Assembly (NCBI GenBank): GCA_951230915.1
Contig: OX579635.1
Coordinates: 30,008,001 to 30,072,000, forward strand
Length of the DNA: 64,000 bases
Origin: Antitrichia curtipendula
Taxonomy: Eukaryota > Streptophyta > Bryopsida > Hypnales > Leucodontaceae
Direction of reading: 5' to 3'
Part shown: positions 24,010-35,036 of the stretch, in pieces
How positions within the stretch are numbered: the first letter of the stretch is position 1
Layout: every line of letters begins with the position of its first letter
Translations under genes and position numbers: made by a program
The notes under the pieces: model-generated
Databases searched by the model: none
Told to the model about the DNA's origin: nothing
What the model saw: the letters and a program-made list of their open reading frames with translations, nothing else

Positions 24010-26783
24010 TCATCTGGTCATGACTTCAGAACCCTTCATTCGAAGCTCGTAGTGGTCATGAACTAAGTTTCTGCCAATCATGGGAATGGGAACAACTCGG
24101 AAGATGCGAACGAGAATGGTGCGAGCTTTTTTGCAAATGAGCTCAAACACACAGACGTCACCTTCCTCAAGGAGATGCTGGAGTGCAAACAAGGCCCACG
24201 ACTTACGGTGGAATTGAACTTGGAATTTCACATTCTCCCGACCGTGTACTTCCCATGTCTTTCCTGTACAATCAACAAGAGTTACACGAGTAGATGAGGT
24301 TGGCAAACCTGCGTCCGCCACAAATCGTTCCGGTAGGATCTGCGAGCAACCAGAGCTGAGTCATTCCACTATGAAGAAGGGGAGAAATAAGTCTCGAGCT
24401 TATATGATCTTCTAGGGTCGAGGATATGAAAACCGTTTGCGGGACCTGACCCTTGTTACCAACAGTAACTCATCTAATAAAATACTTCGTTGGATGCGTT
24501 CGCTAGCTAGCTAATGGTGAAAACAAGACTTGGCACCACTGATCTTATAATGGCTATGAGAATGAGGACGTCTACTGTCACTAATAGAGGTCAATAAGAA
24601 ATTCATACACAAAGATAAAAATTAGATCTCATCAGACTTAGATCTCTCCATAGCTCTCTATTGATATCTCAAAACTCACACTCCTACATATAATGTCAAT
24701 TTCGTTAAAACTCACACGTCTACGTAACACGTCAATTTCGTTAAATTGGTGATATTCCATTACGGCGCGGTTCAGGCTGTGCGGCCTGAAACCAAAATCT
24801 ATAACAGTCCTAGTTTGTGGCCTGAAACTAGAGGTTTGTGAGGATATGTGTCACAATTTTTGGCGTGAGGAATATCGCCAATTTAACGATTTCGGAAATT
24901 GACGTTAATGCAAGTTAAAACGCTTTGAATGATGCAAATGGTAGCCTCTACCTTAAAATTGATGCTCCACCCAAAACAGCACAGCTACAGCACAACAAAG
25001 AATTAAAATTACTTCATTGCACATCGGAAGCATCATTCACTGGGTAATGCCAGTATAAATTTGATGTTAGGGGTGGCTTACCAAGTGAAAGACCCCGTAC
25101 ACATGGTCATCTGTCATCACAACCAGGAAATTGGGGGTCTTCGTGACGGTCTGGGCATGCGCGTCTGCCAATACCCTAGCACGCTGTCTTTCCACCGACG
25201 TCACGGTCCTCCTTTTGGACAAGATGGTCACCGCAAGAGGGTTAAGGGGGTCGAAGGGAGACTTTGCACCTTGCCGACTTTGGCCACTGTCGACCCCACT
25301 TCCTCCGCAATCACTCTGCATGTTCGGAACATTCAGATTTGCTGGAGTTAAATTTACCCCCTCTTCCATCTGGGTGTCTGCATTGATGGTCTGGATTTTC
25401 CCGATGTCTGCCAATTTCTGAAGCCTCCTTCTCTTACAGGGAGTTGCAGGAGCTTGGTCAGTCATCGCCTGCTGTGATACACTCAAACCTCTGTGATAAC
25501 AATTGTAGAACATCGTCCTCACTTCTCTACAATAACATTCTAATACATTGTGCACACTTGCCAGGACATCGTTGCTCACTTGTCAGAAATTCAAACTATG
25601 TCATTGATAGTGGAAAAATTTGAACCCCAGTTGGTAAGAATTTAAAGACTGAGTTTTGAGTATACCAGTTGACCATGCTGATCAGACAAGGAAGGGTCAG
25701 CCTCTTTTTCGGCTTCTTCTTCCGCTTCTGTGTCACTGTCGCTTGAAATGACGTGCTTGTTAGTCCCCCGGTTAGTCCTGGGATTCTCGTCTGATTCGGT
25801 GGCGGACGGCTGTTGCTGGCTTCGAGGAGAGTAGCTGAGTTCTCTTTTCACATCTGCATCGTGGTGTGTGGAAGTGCTGATGTTTCCATCCTCGTCGAAG
25901 ATCGTGAAACGGAAGTGCGAATTCTCCGTAAGCTCGAAGACCACAACATCACCAGGCTTAAGATCGTTGTCTCTGGCAAATCGTTTCCATCCTTGCAGCC
26001 ACAAGGGATGCCTCGTTGCAGAAGCAAATGACACCTTCCACTTTCTGCCTTCTCCATTTTCTAGAGTGATTACTCTGTCGAGATCGCGGAAGTGTTCTTG
26101 AACAAACGGAGTAGGTACGGCCTACGCAATCCACGACAGAAACCGCAGTTCGAGAGGAGTTTCAAATACTCTTGAAACTTTGACCATTAATCTAAAATTG
26201 GACGAGTTGCTTGAACCTCCAAAGGACCAGGTATCCCAAATTGGGACTTATGTGCTCTTAAGCAGGGTTGAGTAGGTCATGTGAAGACTTTCTTTTGACC
26301 AATTTTAAGTGTTTTCTTTATCAACACATGCAATGTTCTTCATTGACCCCAGTGATTGGACTCCACCCGGATTATACTTTCTCAATATGATTAGTTGAAT
26401 TGTTCATTTTCAAACCATGAATCCCTCACTATTTAGCGCTTTAATATCGAGAAGCCGGCAAACTTAAATATGAACCTACACAATCCTTGGACTTCCTATG
26501 TTGCTTTCAAAGCTCACTGAAGAGTGCATGAACATCATGTGGTGCTTACTATGCAGGGCGATGACCTTGCAAGAAGCCCAGGCTGGCCATGTGCAGCGTT
26601 CCTGTTGATCACTTTGACGAAGTGGGGCTTGTCGAGACAAACCTCCTTGATCCAATCAAGCACTTTCGGATCCACTTTTGTTGGGTCGCAGGTGCTTCCA
26701 TTGTATACGATGGCCTCCGCATCAGGCTCCCACAATCTCTTCCAGTCATCTAAGTAGGAGTAATCCTGCCTCGCATGTGGCAT
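24010..26783 (-). CDS. Double-B3 DNA-binding protein (VRN1/REM type), B3 gene 2
   Basis: Four exons on the minus strand: 26783-26550, 26121-25666, 25468-25082, 24339-24010. All introns are phase 0 and GT-AG, and the product is 468 residues. The first B3 domain is about residues 50-158 (PHFVKVINRN...LQGWKRFARDNDLKPGDVVVFEL). An acidic serine-rich run (SDSDTEAEEEAEKEA) follows near residue 210, then a basic CKRRRLQKL, a possible nuclear signal. The second B3 domain is C-terminal (NFLVVMTDDHVYGVFHL, then FHRKSWALFALQHLLEEGDV). The gene is a tandem paralog of 13315-17278 with the same order and strand. It differs in having an extra intron inside the first B3 domain, no mini-exon array and lower GC. 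Intron 3 carries a MITE (24728-24905). Likely a nuclear regulator; targets unknown. Confidence 0.83.
24728..24905. mobile_element. Tourist-like MITE in intron 3 of B3 gene 2, TSD TAA
   Basis: A 178-bp element with inverted ends based on ACGTCAATTTC...TTAAATTGG(T/C)GATATTCC, flanked by TAA at 24725-24727 and 24906-24908. The interior 'aaatctataacagtcctag' matches the 47330-47648 element. It lies wholly within the intron between exons 3 and 4. Confidence 0.7.
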
Positions 26784-28350
26784 GGCAGCACTTGAAACGG
26801 GCAGCAAGCGTGGTAGTTGCCTGCAGACTGGTATTGAGATATCACAATTTGCTCGAGCCTTGCGTCGTTTTCTAGCAAAAACAGAGAAAGAAACCAGAAA
26901 AACAATTCTGAGCAAGCTAGCTAATGGATGAGGGGATGCAAGCACTGGAATAGGAATTGTCGGAGAACATTTGATGCACGTATAACATGAACATATATCT
27001 ATCAGCGATTGTAATCTTGAACTCTTACTTGAGAAGTGAGAGCGTCAGGTAGTCGATGATCATGATGCAGCCGCCACCATGACAAGCTGTTGAGGACGAG
27101 TCAATAACTGCAACAGCAGGGGGTTCAATCACGAACTAGTGCACCACGGTAAGGCCAGCATTTATGAAGTTTGTCATGCGAAGTCAGAAAATGGTTTGAT
27201 GTTATGACACGAATTCCCTCATTAAAGTAAGGTAGAAGGCTCAAGAATGGCTGAATGGCACACCTTAGGAGAAAAACAGATGTGTGGGAGAAACTAGCCG
27301 GTCAATGACTTCTAATTTTTTTTGCTAGATAGAGAAATGAAAAAGAAACAAACTGCAATTTAAATTGTAATTTTTTGATTTAGAATGAATTAGATACAAT
27401 TTTACAAAGTATCAGTAGGTCACTATTGATGGTCACAGACTTCAGTAGTAATGAATTAATATGTGCTTTAGAAAAGAACAAAACAATCCTCAAAAAGATG
27501 AATAGGGTGTTTAGTATGTTTAGGAAAGTTCTATAATGCGTGAATGCAGTGTCCTAAATCGAGCAAGAGAAATATGTACCTTGAAATTAATATTTACCAC
27601 TTCTTTCTTACTATCTTTTTGAATTATGTGTTTGCAATTAAATGATGCATTCATGATTCATCCATGATACATAACATAATAGTGGTCCAAAAGCACTACT
27701 CACTGTCCTAAAATCATTCACTTGTAGTCACACTTTCCTACCTCAGAAAATGGATTTCATTTGAGCAACCACATGTACTCATTACGGACCTGTTCTAGTC
27801 TTCTAGAGTCCATTGTAATGCCCTCACTGTTTAAGGACCTCCTCCTTTAGTATGCTCTAAAAGAGACTATTTAAAGGTTGGTCTGCCTTTTTCATAGGTT
27901 TTTATAGACAAAAACATTTTTAGATCATTTTTCAGAGAAAGAAAAATAGATGTGGAACTTAACACAAGTGCTTTTGTATTTTTGAAATTTTTCAAGCTTT
28001 TTTGAATTACTTATAAATTTTCTAAGATTTTGGACATAGGCACCTATTTGTAACCATAGGTCTTCCAAAATCTGTCCACTTGCAACTTGTAAAGAAATGT
28101 AAGGAAATCAAAGACAATGATTAGCTTTTGCAATAAAAAATGACTTTTTTCTCAATTCATTCAATGGCTACAGTGGTCCATTTAAAGATCACTTCATCTC
28201 CATTTTCTAGCTAATAATAGGGACAATTTTAAGGAAAATTGTGGTTTTAGAGCATACTACCTTAGAAGAACATCATCGTATAGTTGCAACACTCTTAGAT
28301 GCAAATCTATTTCAAGTGCACCAATTTCCTTAGCATTCCTTTTCAAAACA
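26784..28350. other. Upstream region of B3 gene 2 and intergenic DNA
   Basis: 26784-26945 stays open in the B3 frame but lacks similarity to the paralog, so I treat it as 5' leader. At 27833-27866 and 28240-28272, TAGTATGCTCTAAAA occurs in inverted orientation, perhaps the ends of a ~440-bp MITE. Nothing else was recognised. Confidence 0.4.
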
Positions 28351-28522
28351 TACATAGAAAATTTCATTAAAATGGCACCATTCTGCAACTTTGCCACTTT
28401 CACAATTTAGACCGCGTGTTTTGAAATCTATATCTGTCCTAGATGTCACTTTTACAATTTAGATCACATGGTCTGAAAATGGCTTATGAAATAGGCCATT
28501 TTAATGAAATTCCCTATGTACC
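28351..28522. mobile_element. Tourist-like MITE, third copy of the intron MITE family
   Basis: A 172-bp element with inverted ends. Left is TACATAGAAAATTTCATTAA and right, on the minus strand, is TACATAGGGAATTTCATTAA; both continue AATGGC. The interior 'aaatctatatctgtcctagatgtc' links it to 47330-47648. No clean TSD was seen. Confidence 0.65.
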
Positions 28523-30166
28523 ATATTAGCCAAAAACTGACTTCCATTGTAAGTTGCAATGAACCACCCTACTTTGTTAGAATAAACATTTGCGTACCAT
28601 TGAAGCATGAAGAATGCAACACATAGAAGGACGTATCTCCAAAATTCGATGGAACTTCTTATTAGACATGTCGTGCTCACCGTGATGAACTGAAAATAGA
28701 CAAACATTGGTTTGAATCATATCTTGTAGTGGTACTTTAGATTCATCAATATAGAGTAGAGGGAAGCATCTTTGCTGTATGTGTGGTTTAAAAACATTAC
28801 CATGTTGAAATATGACACAAGAAGTTGCCAAGTCTAAGTTGAACTTTGAGATTATCAACTAGACATTTTCTTCTAAGATGTCAAGCTTACAATATTGATG
28901 GATGCATTGTTCTACCTTGCATATCAAATTAAGCCCATAAATGCACATGCATATGCAAATTATAATTTTTCTACTAGAGCTTTTTATTGTTTGGTTGATA
29001 GTTTGCGTTGAGAGCTTCAATATGTCTCATATCTAACCCCAAGTTAATCCATTTGAATTAAATTAGTTGAGAAGATGCCTAAGCTCCCATCATGTATAAT
29101 TTAATGCCAATGGCCTCTAACAAATTGTAGGCATGCTTCCACATTCTAGAAGGAAGATGTGTTTTTTTCACCTTTTTTTGTGAAGATAAGTCAATTCTAA
29201 CAACTACACACACGACAATTTGATGAGTGACTCCTACCCTCTATACTTGTCGCATTTGCTTTGCAACATGTATATAGGTATCTATTTTCTAGCACATTTC
29301 TTTTGCAAGAGAGAACATTAAGAAATAGTGAGAGATGATTGCTAGCCTAATATTAGTGCATACAAATGCATTGACATGTGTGAGTACTTTCATAAAATCT
29401 CCACTCCAATTAGAAGGTAATTAATCCTGAAGCACTTTGACATCCAATTTTTAGACAACTAATAGATTGAAACTCAAGTTTCATTCTCACTATTGTTTGG
29501 ATGAAAGTCATCTTAATTTATAGAAATACTTTATGAAGTTGTTGTCCTATCTAATGGTTGGATGTGGTGTTACTAGAGTACATATTTTTCTAAAATTACA
29601 AATGTAGAAGTATGTCAAGTGGTTGACTAAGCCCAAATTGCATTGACTCCAATTCAAACCAAATTTACAAAAATGAGGTCAAAGATTTAAAGAACACAAA
29701 AATTTCAAAAAATCATTATGTGAAGAGAACCTCATTTCAAATCCATTCCAACAAATTGCACTCATGATATGATAATATTTTACTTGTCATCAAATTTAGA
29801 AGGAATTTGGAAATTTTCCTTTCAAAGTTTACAATATTTGGTGATAACATTGGTGAATCTAACAGTTCAAATGAAATCTAAAACTCAAAATCTACAACTT
29901 TTATTTGTATATGAATTCCAAACTATTCTTCACAATAGTACTTCATGATGATTTTTCTCAAATCATGAATTTCAAAGAAGACTTTGGATGTTTAGGGGTT
30001 AAGCAATAATAAGTGAAGTCACTTGTCAAGCATTTAATGCTCAGGTATGTAATCTGTGATCAAATCGTGGGCAATTCAAAAAATCTTTGAAATTTGAAGA
30101 TTTTGCAAGCCGTGGTACTGTATATTTGTGGCCCAACTGACAATTTCTAACCCACAATAGAGGTAT
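28523..30166. other. Intergenic AT-rich DNA
   Basis: No gene recognised. TTTAGGGG|TTAA at 29992-30002 resembles the right end of a TTAA-type element, but no matching left end was identified. Confidence 0.4.
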
Positions 30167-31964
30167 TTAACCCCTCATCGCCGGAGGGGACGAAAAGTGT
30201 CCTCACAGAAAATTCAAAGTGCTGTAACTTTTGCATCCGATGTCCAAACTCAATAAAATTTGTTGGTAAAGTTGTGCTCTCTCTTCTAGTTTATGTGTCA
30301 GAATTTTCAGATCAATGCAAGCTTTATTGATTTCTTGAAAGCCAATCGAAGTTCATAAGTTCAATTTGAATTCACCAAACTGCATTTGAAGGCTGCAACT
30401 TCGGGGGCTTGTATCTCCTTCATCCAATGTTTGTTTTCAATAAAATTTGTTGTGTTATGTTCCCCTTTAAGTATAGTTATTGTGGTTAAATTTTCATGTC
30501 AACCCAAGTTGTTTTGAATGCTTGGGAGCAATTCGAAGTTCAAAATCTAGACATTTTTGCATTACAGTGAACTTTGGTGGCTTATAACTTCTTCATACAG
30601 GAGTTTTTTTCAATAATTTTTGTTGGAAAAGTTTCACATACTAGTCTAGTTCTTGTGGTAAAAATTTCATATCAATTCAAGAAGATATGATTGACTGAGA
30701 AGCATTTTAGCAGAGGTAGGTTTAGCTGTAGATGTGTTTTATTGCTACTTTTTTCACTGTTTTTTGACATTTCAAAACAGCTTTGCAAATGCAATGAGTC
30801 AGTTAAATGTTTTTTTTTTCCACCAAAGTGTTTGTCTTTTGGTTTAGAATTACCTTGTAGTTTAAAGTTTTTTCATTTGAGTAGGTTTAGAAATCGAATT
30901 CCACCTCAAAATGTGTTTTTAGGAAAATTTAAGCATCTTTTTTCAACACTAAAACATTATAATCTTTCAATCTATACGGTCAAATGACCCCAAATTTTAC
31001 TTACACCATCTACAACATGCACACTATAATATTGTACGGTTGAGATTTTTATACCTTAAGGGAGGTTCCCACTTGGCTGTATGGAGCAGTCGCTTTTAAA
31101 GTGTAGGAACGCTGCCGCGAAGTTCGCAAGTCCCGTTCACACGAAAAGTGATTTCACTGTGTATGTGCGTGGCAGTCCGCATTACTGAAGGGAGTGGGAC
31201 GTTCCCACTTGCTGTCAGGAGTGTGATTTAACGAGTTAAAAAAGCCGTGGCCGTTCCCACCTGCTGTGTCAGTCTCATCAAAAGCAGAGGTGGGTCCGGC
31301 TGAAGTCCTGTCGAGGACGACGGCGGAGGCGACGTCCTCATTCCTCAGAGGCCGTAATGTTTTGGATTGCCAAGATTTTCGTTCGCTACTGTTGTAGATG
31401 GACATAACGGATTACTGTAATCACAAAATCTGTGATTAATGTTTACTCGCAGGGAAGTCCTCGAAAGGTGTGTTCAGTTGCTGTGAAATTTTGTCTTCGT
31501 CGTTATCGGTGCTGCAAACTTCGGCGGAGAAGCGTGCCTTCTCGGTCTTCCGATTTCCACCTTCTTCTACAAAGCGCAGCGTGCTCACAGCCTTCGCAGC
31601 GCAGGTACATAACTGTCCGGTTTCCGCTCCCAGATACTGAGTTTCAATTTCATTTCTTGCATATCGGCTAAAAGGGAGTGCTATTCAAGTTGTCGTGTTT
31701 CACAGTTCCGCGACACATTTTCTGTGTTCAAGTTTATCTGTTGCCACATTGTTGGCTTCATTGCGTGTCGTTGCTCGTAGTGTTGGACCGCCGAGGGAAT
31801 TCAAATGACACGTGTGTTCATTGTCTGTTAGTGCACTGTAGCCATGTGTGAATCTTTTTGGCGACAAGGTCATGTCATGTGCAATTCAGTTTCAAAATCG
31901 GTGACTGCATCCTGTTTAGGGTTATAAAGATGGTTGTCATCTCTTGTTCTGAAGTTCAGTAACG

Positions 31965-33233
31965 ATGTTGGTCGCAGACATGGACACGTTCAATGACTTC
32001 ACCACTATGGTGTCCTTCACGTCCTTTGTGCTCGCGTTGATTCTCGACGCGAATCAGTCCTTCCTGTTGCCTTCATATAACGCAGAGGCAGAAGACACAG
32101 CTCAGATTGCAATGATAGCTTTGACAGACATGCCTGTTCTCGATACCTTCAGCCTAATGAGCAACTCCCTGCACCATTACCGTTTGTGCTTCTCTGCAAT
32201 TGGTTTTAGTGATGAATTGACTTACTGGATTCGTCCCCGTTCAATTACTTGGTTCTCGAGGTTTTTGGTGGAGCAATATGAAAATACCCGTTGGCTAGCT
32301 ATGTTTAGAATGACGAAATCTTCTGTTTTCGCCTTGGCTGACATCATTAAACCTCATGTCCAGAAAAATGATACAAGGTACCGTGTAGCAGTGCCTGTAG
32401 TTGTACGATTGGCTTGCACTTTGTTCAAGCTCAGTCATGGTGCGAATCTCACTATTTGTAGTGAAATGCTCGCGATCGGTCGTAGCACAGTCTGTAAAGT
32501 TCTGCGGGAGGTGGTCTTTGCTATTAACGACACTTTGAAGCACGAAATTTCTTGGAGTCGAGGACAGCGTTTGCAGGAGACTCAGTCCAAGTTTGCCGAG
32601 ATTTGTTCTTTACCAGCAGTTGTCGGAGCCATTGACGGCATGCAAGTGCCGATTTCGAAACCACCTACTTCAGTGGCCGATTATTTTTACTTTAAAACAG
32701 GTGCGTACAGCATGAACTGCCAAGAAGTTGTTGACAGCGACAAGCGTTTCTTGGACCTTTACGTGGGAATGTCAGGTTCTACAAATGACAGCAGAATGCT
32801 GCGGCGATCGTCTTTGCATTACTTAGCTTCACACGGTCAGCTGATGGATCCAACACATTCAGTTGATGGTCATTCGCCGTATTTGATAGGGGACTTGGGC
32901 TACCCTTTACAGCCATGGCTGATGGTTCCTCATAAAATCGGCGTATAGCTCTTCATTTTGGAGCGTCTATTTAACAAGAAACTCAGGAGAGGTCGATGCG
33001 TAGTAGAGAATGCATTCGGAATTCTCAAGCAATCATTCCGGGAATTGCTTGACAAAAGTGATTTGCACTTAACTTTTTTGCCCGACGTCATTGTCTGCTG
33101 CGCGATACTACATAACGTCCTGCTCCGTCAGTCTCATGACGAGATTCAGGAATTACTTGAACTACTCAGAACGGAAGGAATGCAGACCGCTGAACCTGCA
33201 TGGGATGGAGGTCGAATGGACAATGTAGTCTGA
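31965..33233 (+). pseudogene. Harbinger DDE transposase (HARBI1-like) with one in-frame TAG
   Basis: The frame is open from 31965 to a TAG at 32946-32948, then continues in the same frame to the stop ending at 33233, about 422 codons. It has a helix-turn-helix-like segment (LTICSEMLAIGRSTVCKVLR), the catalytic Asp224 in GAIDGMQVP and Asp275 in GSTNDSRML, then YLIGDLGYPLQPWLMVPHK. The catalytic Glu (codon 348, CVVENAFGILKQSFREL) lies beyond the TAG, so the truncated product would lack the full DDE triad. Similarity to the family continues smoothly across the stop, so one substitution probably created it; stop readthrough or sequencing error are alternatives. An upstream exon cannot be excluded. 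Confidence 0.88.
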
Positions 33234-33809
33234 GATCTTAACGATGAAGTTTGTGACGCCGCCAAGAATAAACGTCAAGATTTGGGAACATACCTGGCCA
33301 CGAGGAGAAGACCTCTGTAGAAGTGACGGTGACTTTGAACACAGAAACAGTGAGCTCCAGTCTGTTTGTGTGTGCAATTTAGCATAAAACGACTTCAACA
33401 TCCGAATTTCAATGAGCATGTGCACTTGAAGTTATTCACAATTTTTTGTTTTTTTGCTATATATATTCGTACATTGCAGACAGTGTGTGCTGCCAGGTTG
33501 CCGACGGTGAGGTCGCCGAATCAGCTGCGGAGGAAGGTTTACTTCCCATTCGCAGTGACTACTGTAAAAACGACTATATTCCGGACATAAAAGTTTTCTG
33601 TAAGGAGCACTTACCTATTATTTTCTCAGTGCACATTCAGTCGGCAGTGACTGAATGTGACATACACTTTTACACATGCTGTACATACAGTGAGCATACC
33701 CAGGAAAAAAGAAAGTCAAGCAATTTTCAGACGTCTAAGTTTGTTCTCACAAGGAAGTGTACAGGCTAACAGGATAGCAGTGGCCGCCGAGGGATGGCAC
33801 TATTACCGG

Positions 33810-35036
33810 TCACAGAGGTACTTCTGTAATGTTGAGTGAGTAGGAGACATCTGCACTGTCCATGTCTTTGTGGACGGAAGCGGTGGCCATTCCAGGTGAT
33901 CGCTCAGCCTCTGTAGTCGGAGGGTCTCTTCTCGGGACATTGTTATCAGCAGCGTCGGCTGACTTCTGTGCACCAGTGTATGCATTGTGTACATACATGG
34001 AGCTCGCTTTGCTGAGTCCACTTCCTAAAACGGTGGTCAGTTGCGTCAGACATTGTACCATCTCCGTCTGCTTCACAATAGCGAGTCTTGCATTTTCGTG
34101 GGCAATCATGGCATTCTCGTGGATTCGGCGGTCCCTTTCTCTGTGGTAACTCATTTGCTCAGTGAAAAATTGCAGCTGAACCTCAATCTTGGAGCGTTCT
34201 ATTTGGAAGGAGGCGTTTGAGATGTCCTTCATTTGTGATGCCATAATTGATCCGGTTTCCTTTGTTGCCTGCGCTATAATGGCATGTCCAGAAATGTTCT
34301 TCCTCCGAACTCCTATGTTGCCGGAACGTCGCTGCATGTCAATGGTATTGTTGTCTGATGAGTTGATTAGTACAGGTGTGACTCCTCCGAGGACGGCACC
34401 TGCAACACTGCGGTGCAAGGGTAACTTGCCTGTACGAGAACTTGGTTGCTGGTCTCTAGGACTGGAAGTCGGCTGAACGGAGGTCTGCGGTGAACTCTCT
34501 TCGGTAGACTTCGGTAGTGACTGGTCCTCCACGTCCATCGGGTCTTCTGTCTCCGTGTCTGTGTCTCCATCAGTCTTGTCGTAGTTGTTGGCATGTGCAA
34601 GTGGCTTGAAATTGGAGTTCTCTGGTGACAAGAAATCACGAAGGTGTGGTGGTTGGATCAGCGGACGGCTACCGAACCATTCGTGAATAGCGTGAAAGAA
34701 TTCCTCCGAGAATTGCCGGGGAAGTCCTTCTGCCTTTCGTTGAACTGGAGTCAAGTCCCAGTAGTCTGCAATGCTGTGACCACTGCGTCCGACAATTTTC
34801 TTGTACTCCGGCAATAGTTGGTTCCATTTAGTTTTGTATGCAGGTCCATCACGAACAACATGTGAAAACCCAGCGCTCATGACTTGCTGTGATATTCTGT
34901 TCCACTTGTTCATGTCAGGTATCATCAAGTCTCTCCCGTCGACAACGTCCTTCTCGGCTAAGTATTGTTGCTGCTTTCCCTGGATGAGGACCAAGATTTC
35001 AGCACTTTGCCAATTTGGGCCTCTATCTTTCCGAGC
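33810..35036 (-). CDS. Harbinger SANT/Myb-like (trihelix-type) DNA-binding protein
   Basis: The minus-strand frame opens at 35036 (TGA just upstream) and stops at 33810, about 408 codons. It begins KDRGPNWQSAEILVLIQGKQ, the usual start of a Myb/SANT-like fold, followed by WNRISQQVMSAGF and YKTKWNQLLPEYKKI, which complete the three-helix module within about the first 90 residues. The middle is acidic and Ser/Pro-rich. The C-terminal part has a likely coiled coil (ERSKIEVQLQFFTEQMSYHR and following). In PIF/Harbinger elements this second protein binds DNA and helps import the transposase into the nucleus. No ATG occurs before the SANT motif in this frame, so a short first exon or an altered start is likely. 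Confidence 0.8.
   Translation of the reverse strand, partial: ARKDRGPNWQSAEILVLIQGKQQQYLAEKDVVDGRDLMIPDMNKWNRISQQVMSAGFSHVVRDGPAYKTKWNQLLPEYKKIVGRSGHSIADYWDLTPVQRKAEGLPRQFSEEFFHAIHEWFGSRPLIQPPHLRDFLSPENSNFKPLAHANNYDKTDGDTDTETEDPMDVEDQSLPKSTEESSPQTSVQPTSSPRDQQPSSRTGKLPLHRSVAGAVLGGVTPVLINSSDNNTIDMQRRSGNIGVRRKNISGHAIIAQATKETGSIMASQMKDISNASFQIERSKIEVQLQFFTEQMSYHRERDRRIHENAMIAHENARLAIVKQTEMVQCLTQLTTVLGSGLSKASSMYVHNAYTGAQKSADAADNNVPRRDPPTTEAERSPGMATASVHKDMDSADVSYSLNITEVPL

Noticed and set aside
30691..30987. 98-codon frame inside the TTAA element
   Set aside because: Not open in the homologous copy's alignment and has no transposase motif; the element is non-autonomous.
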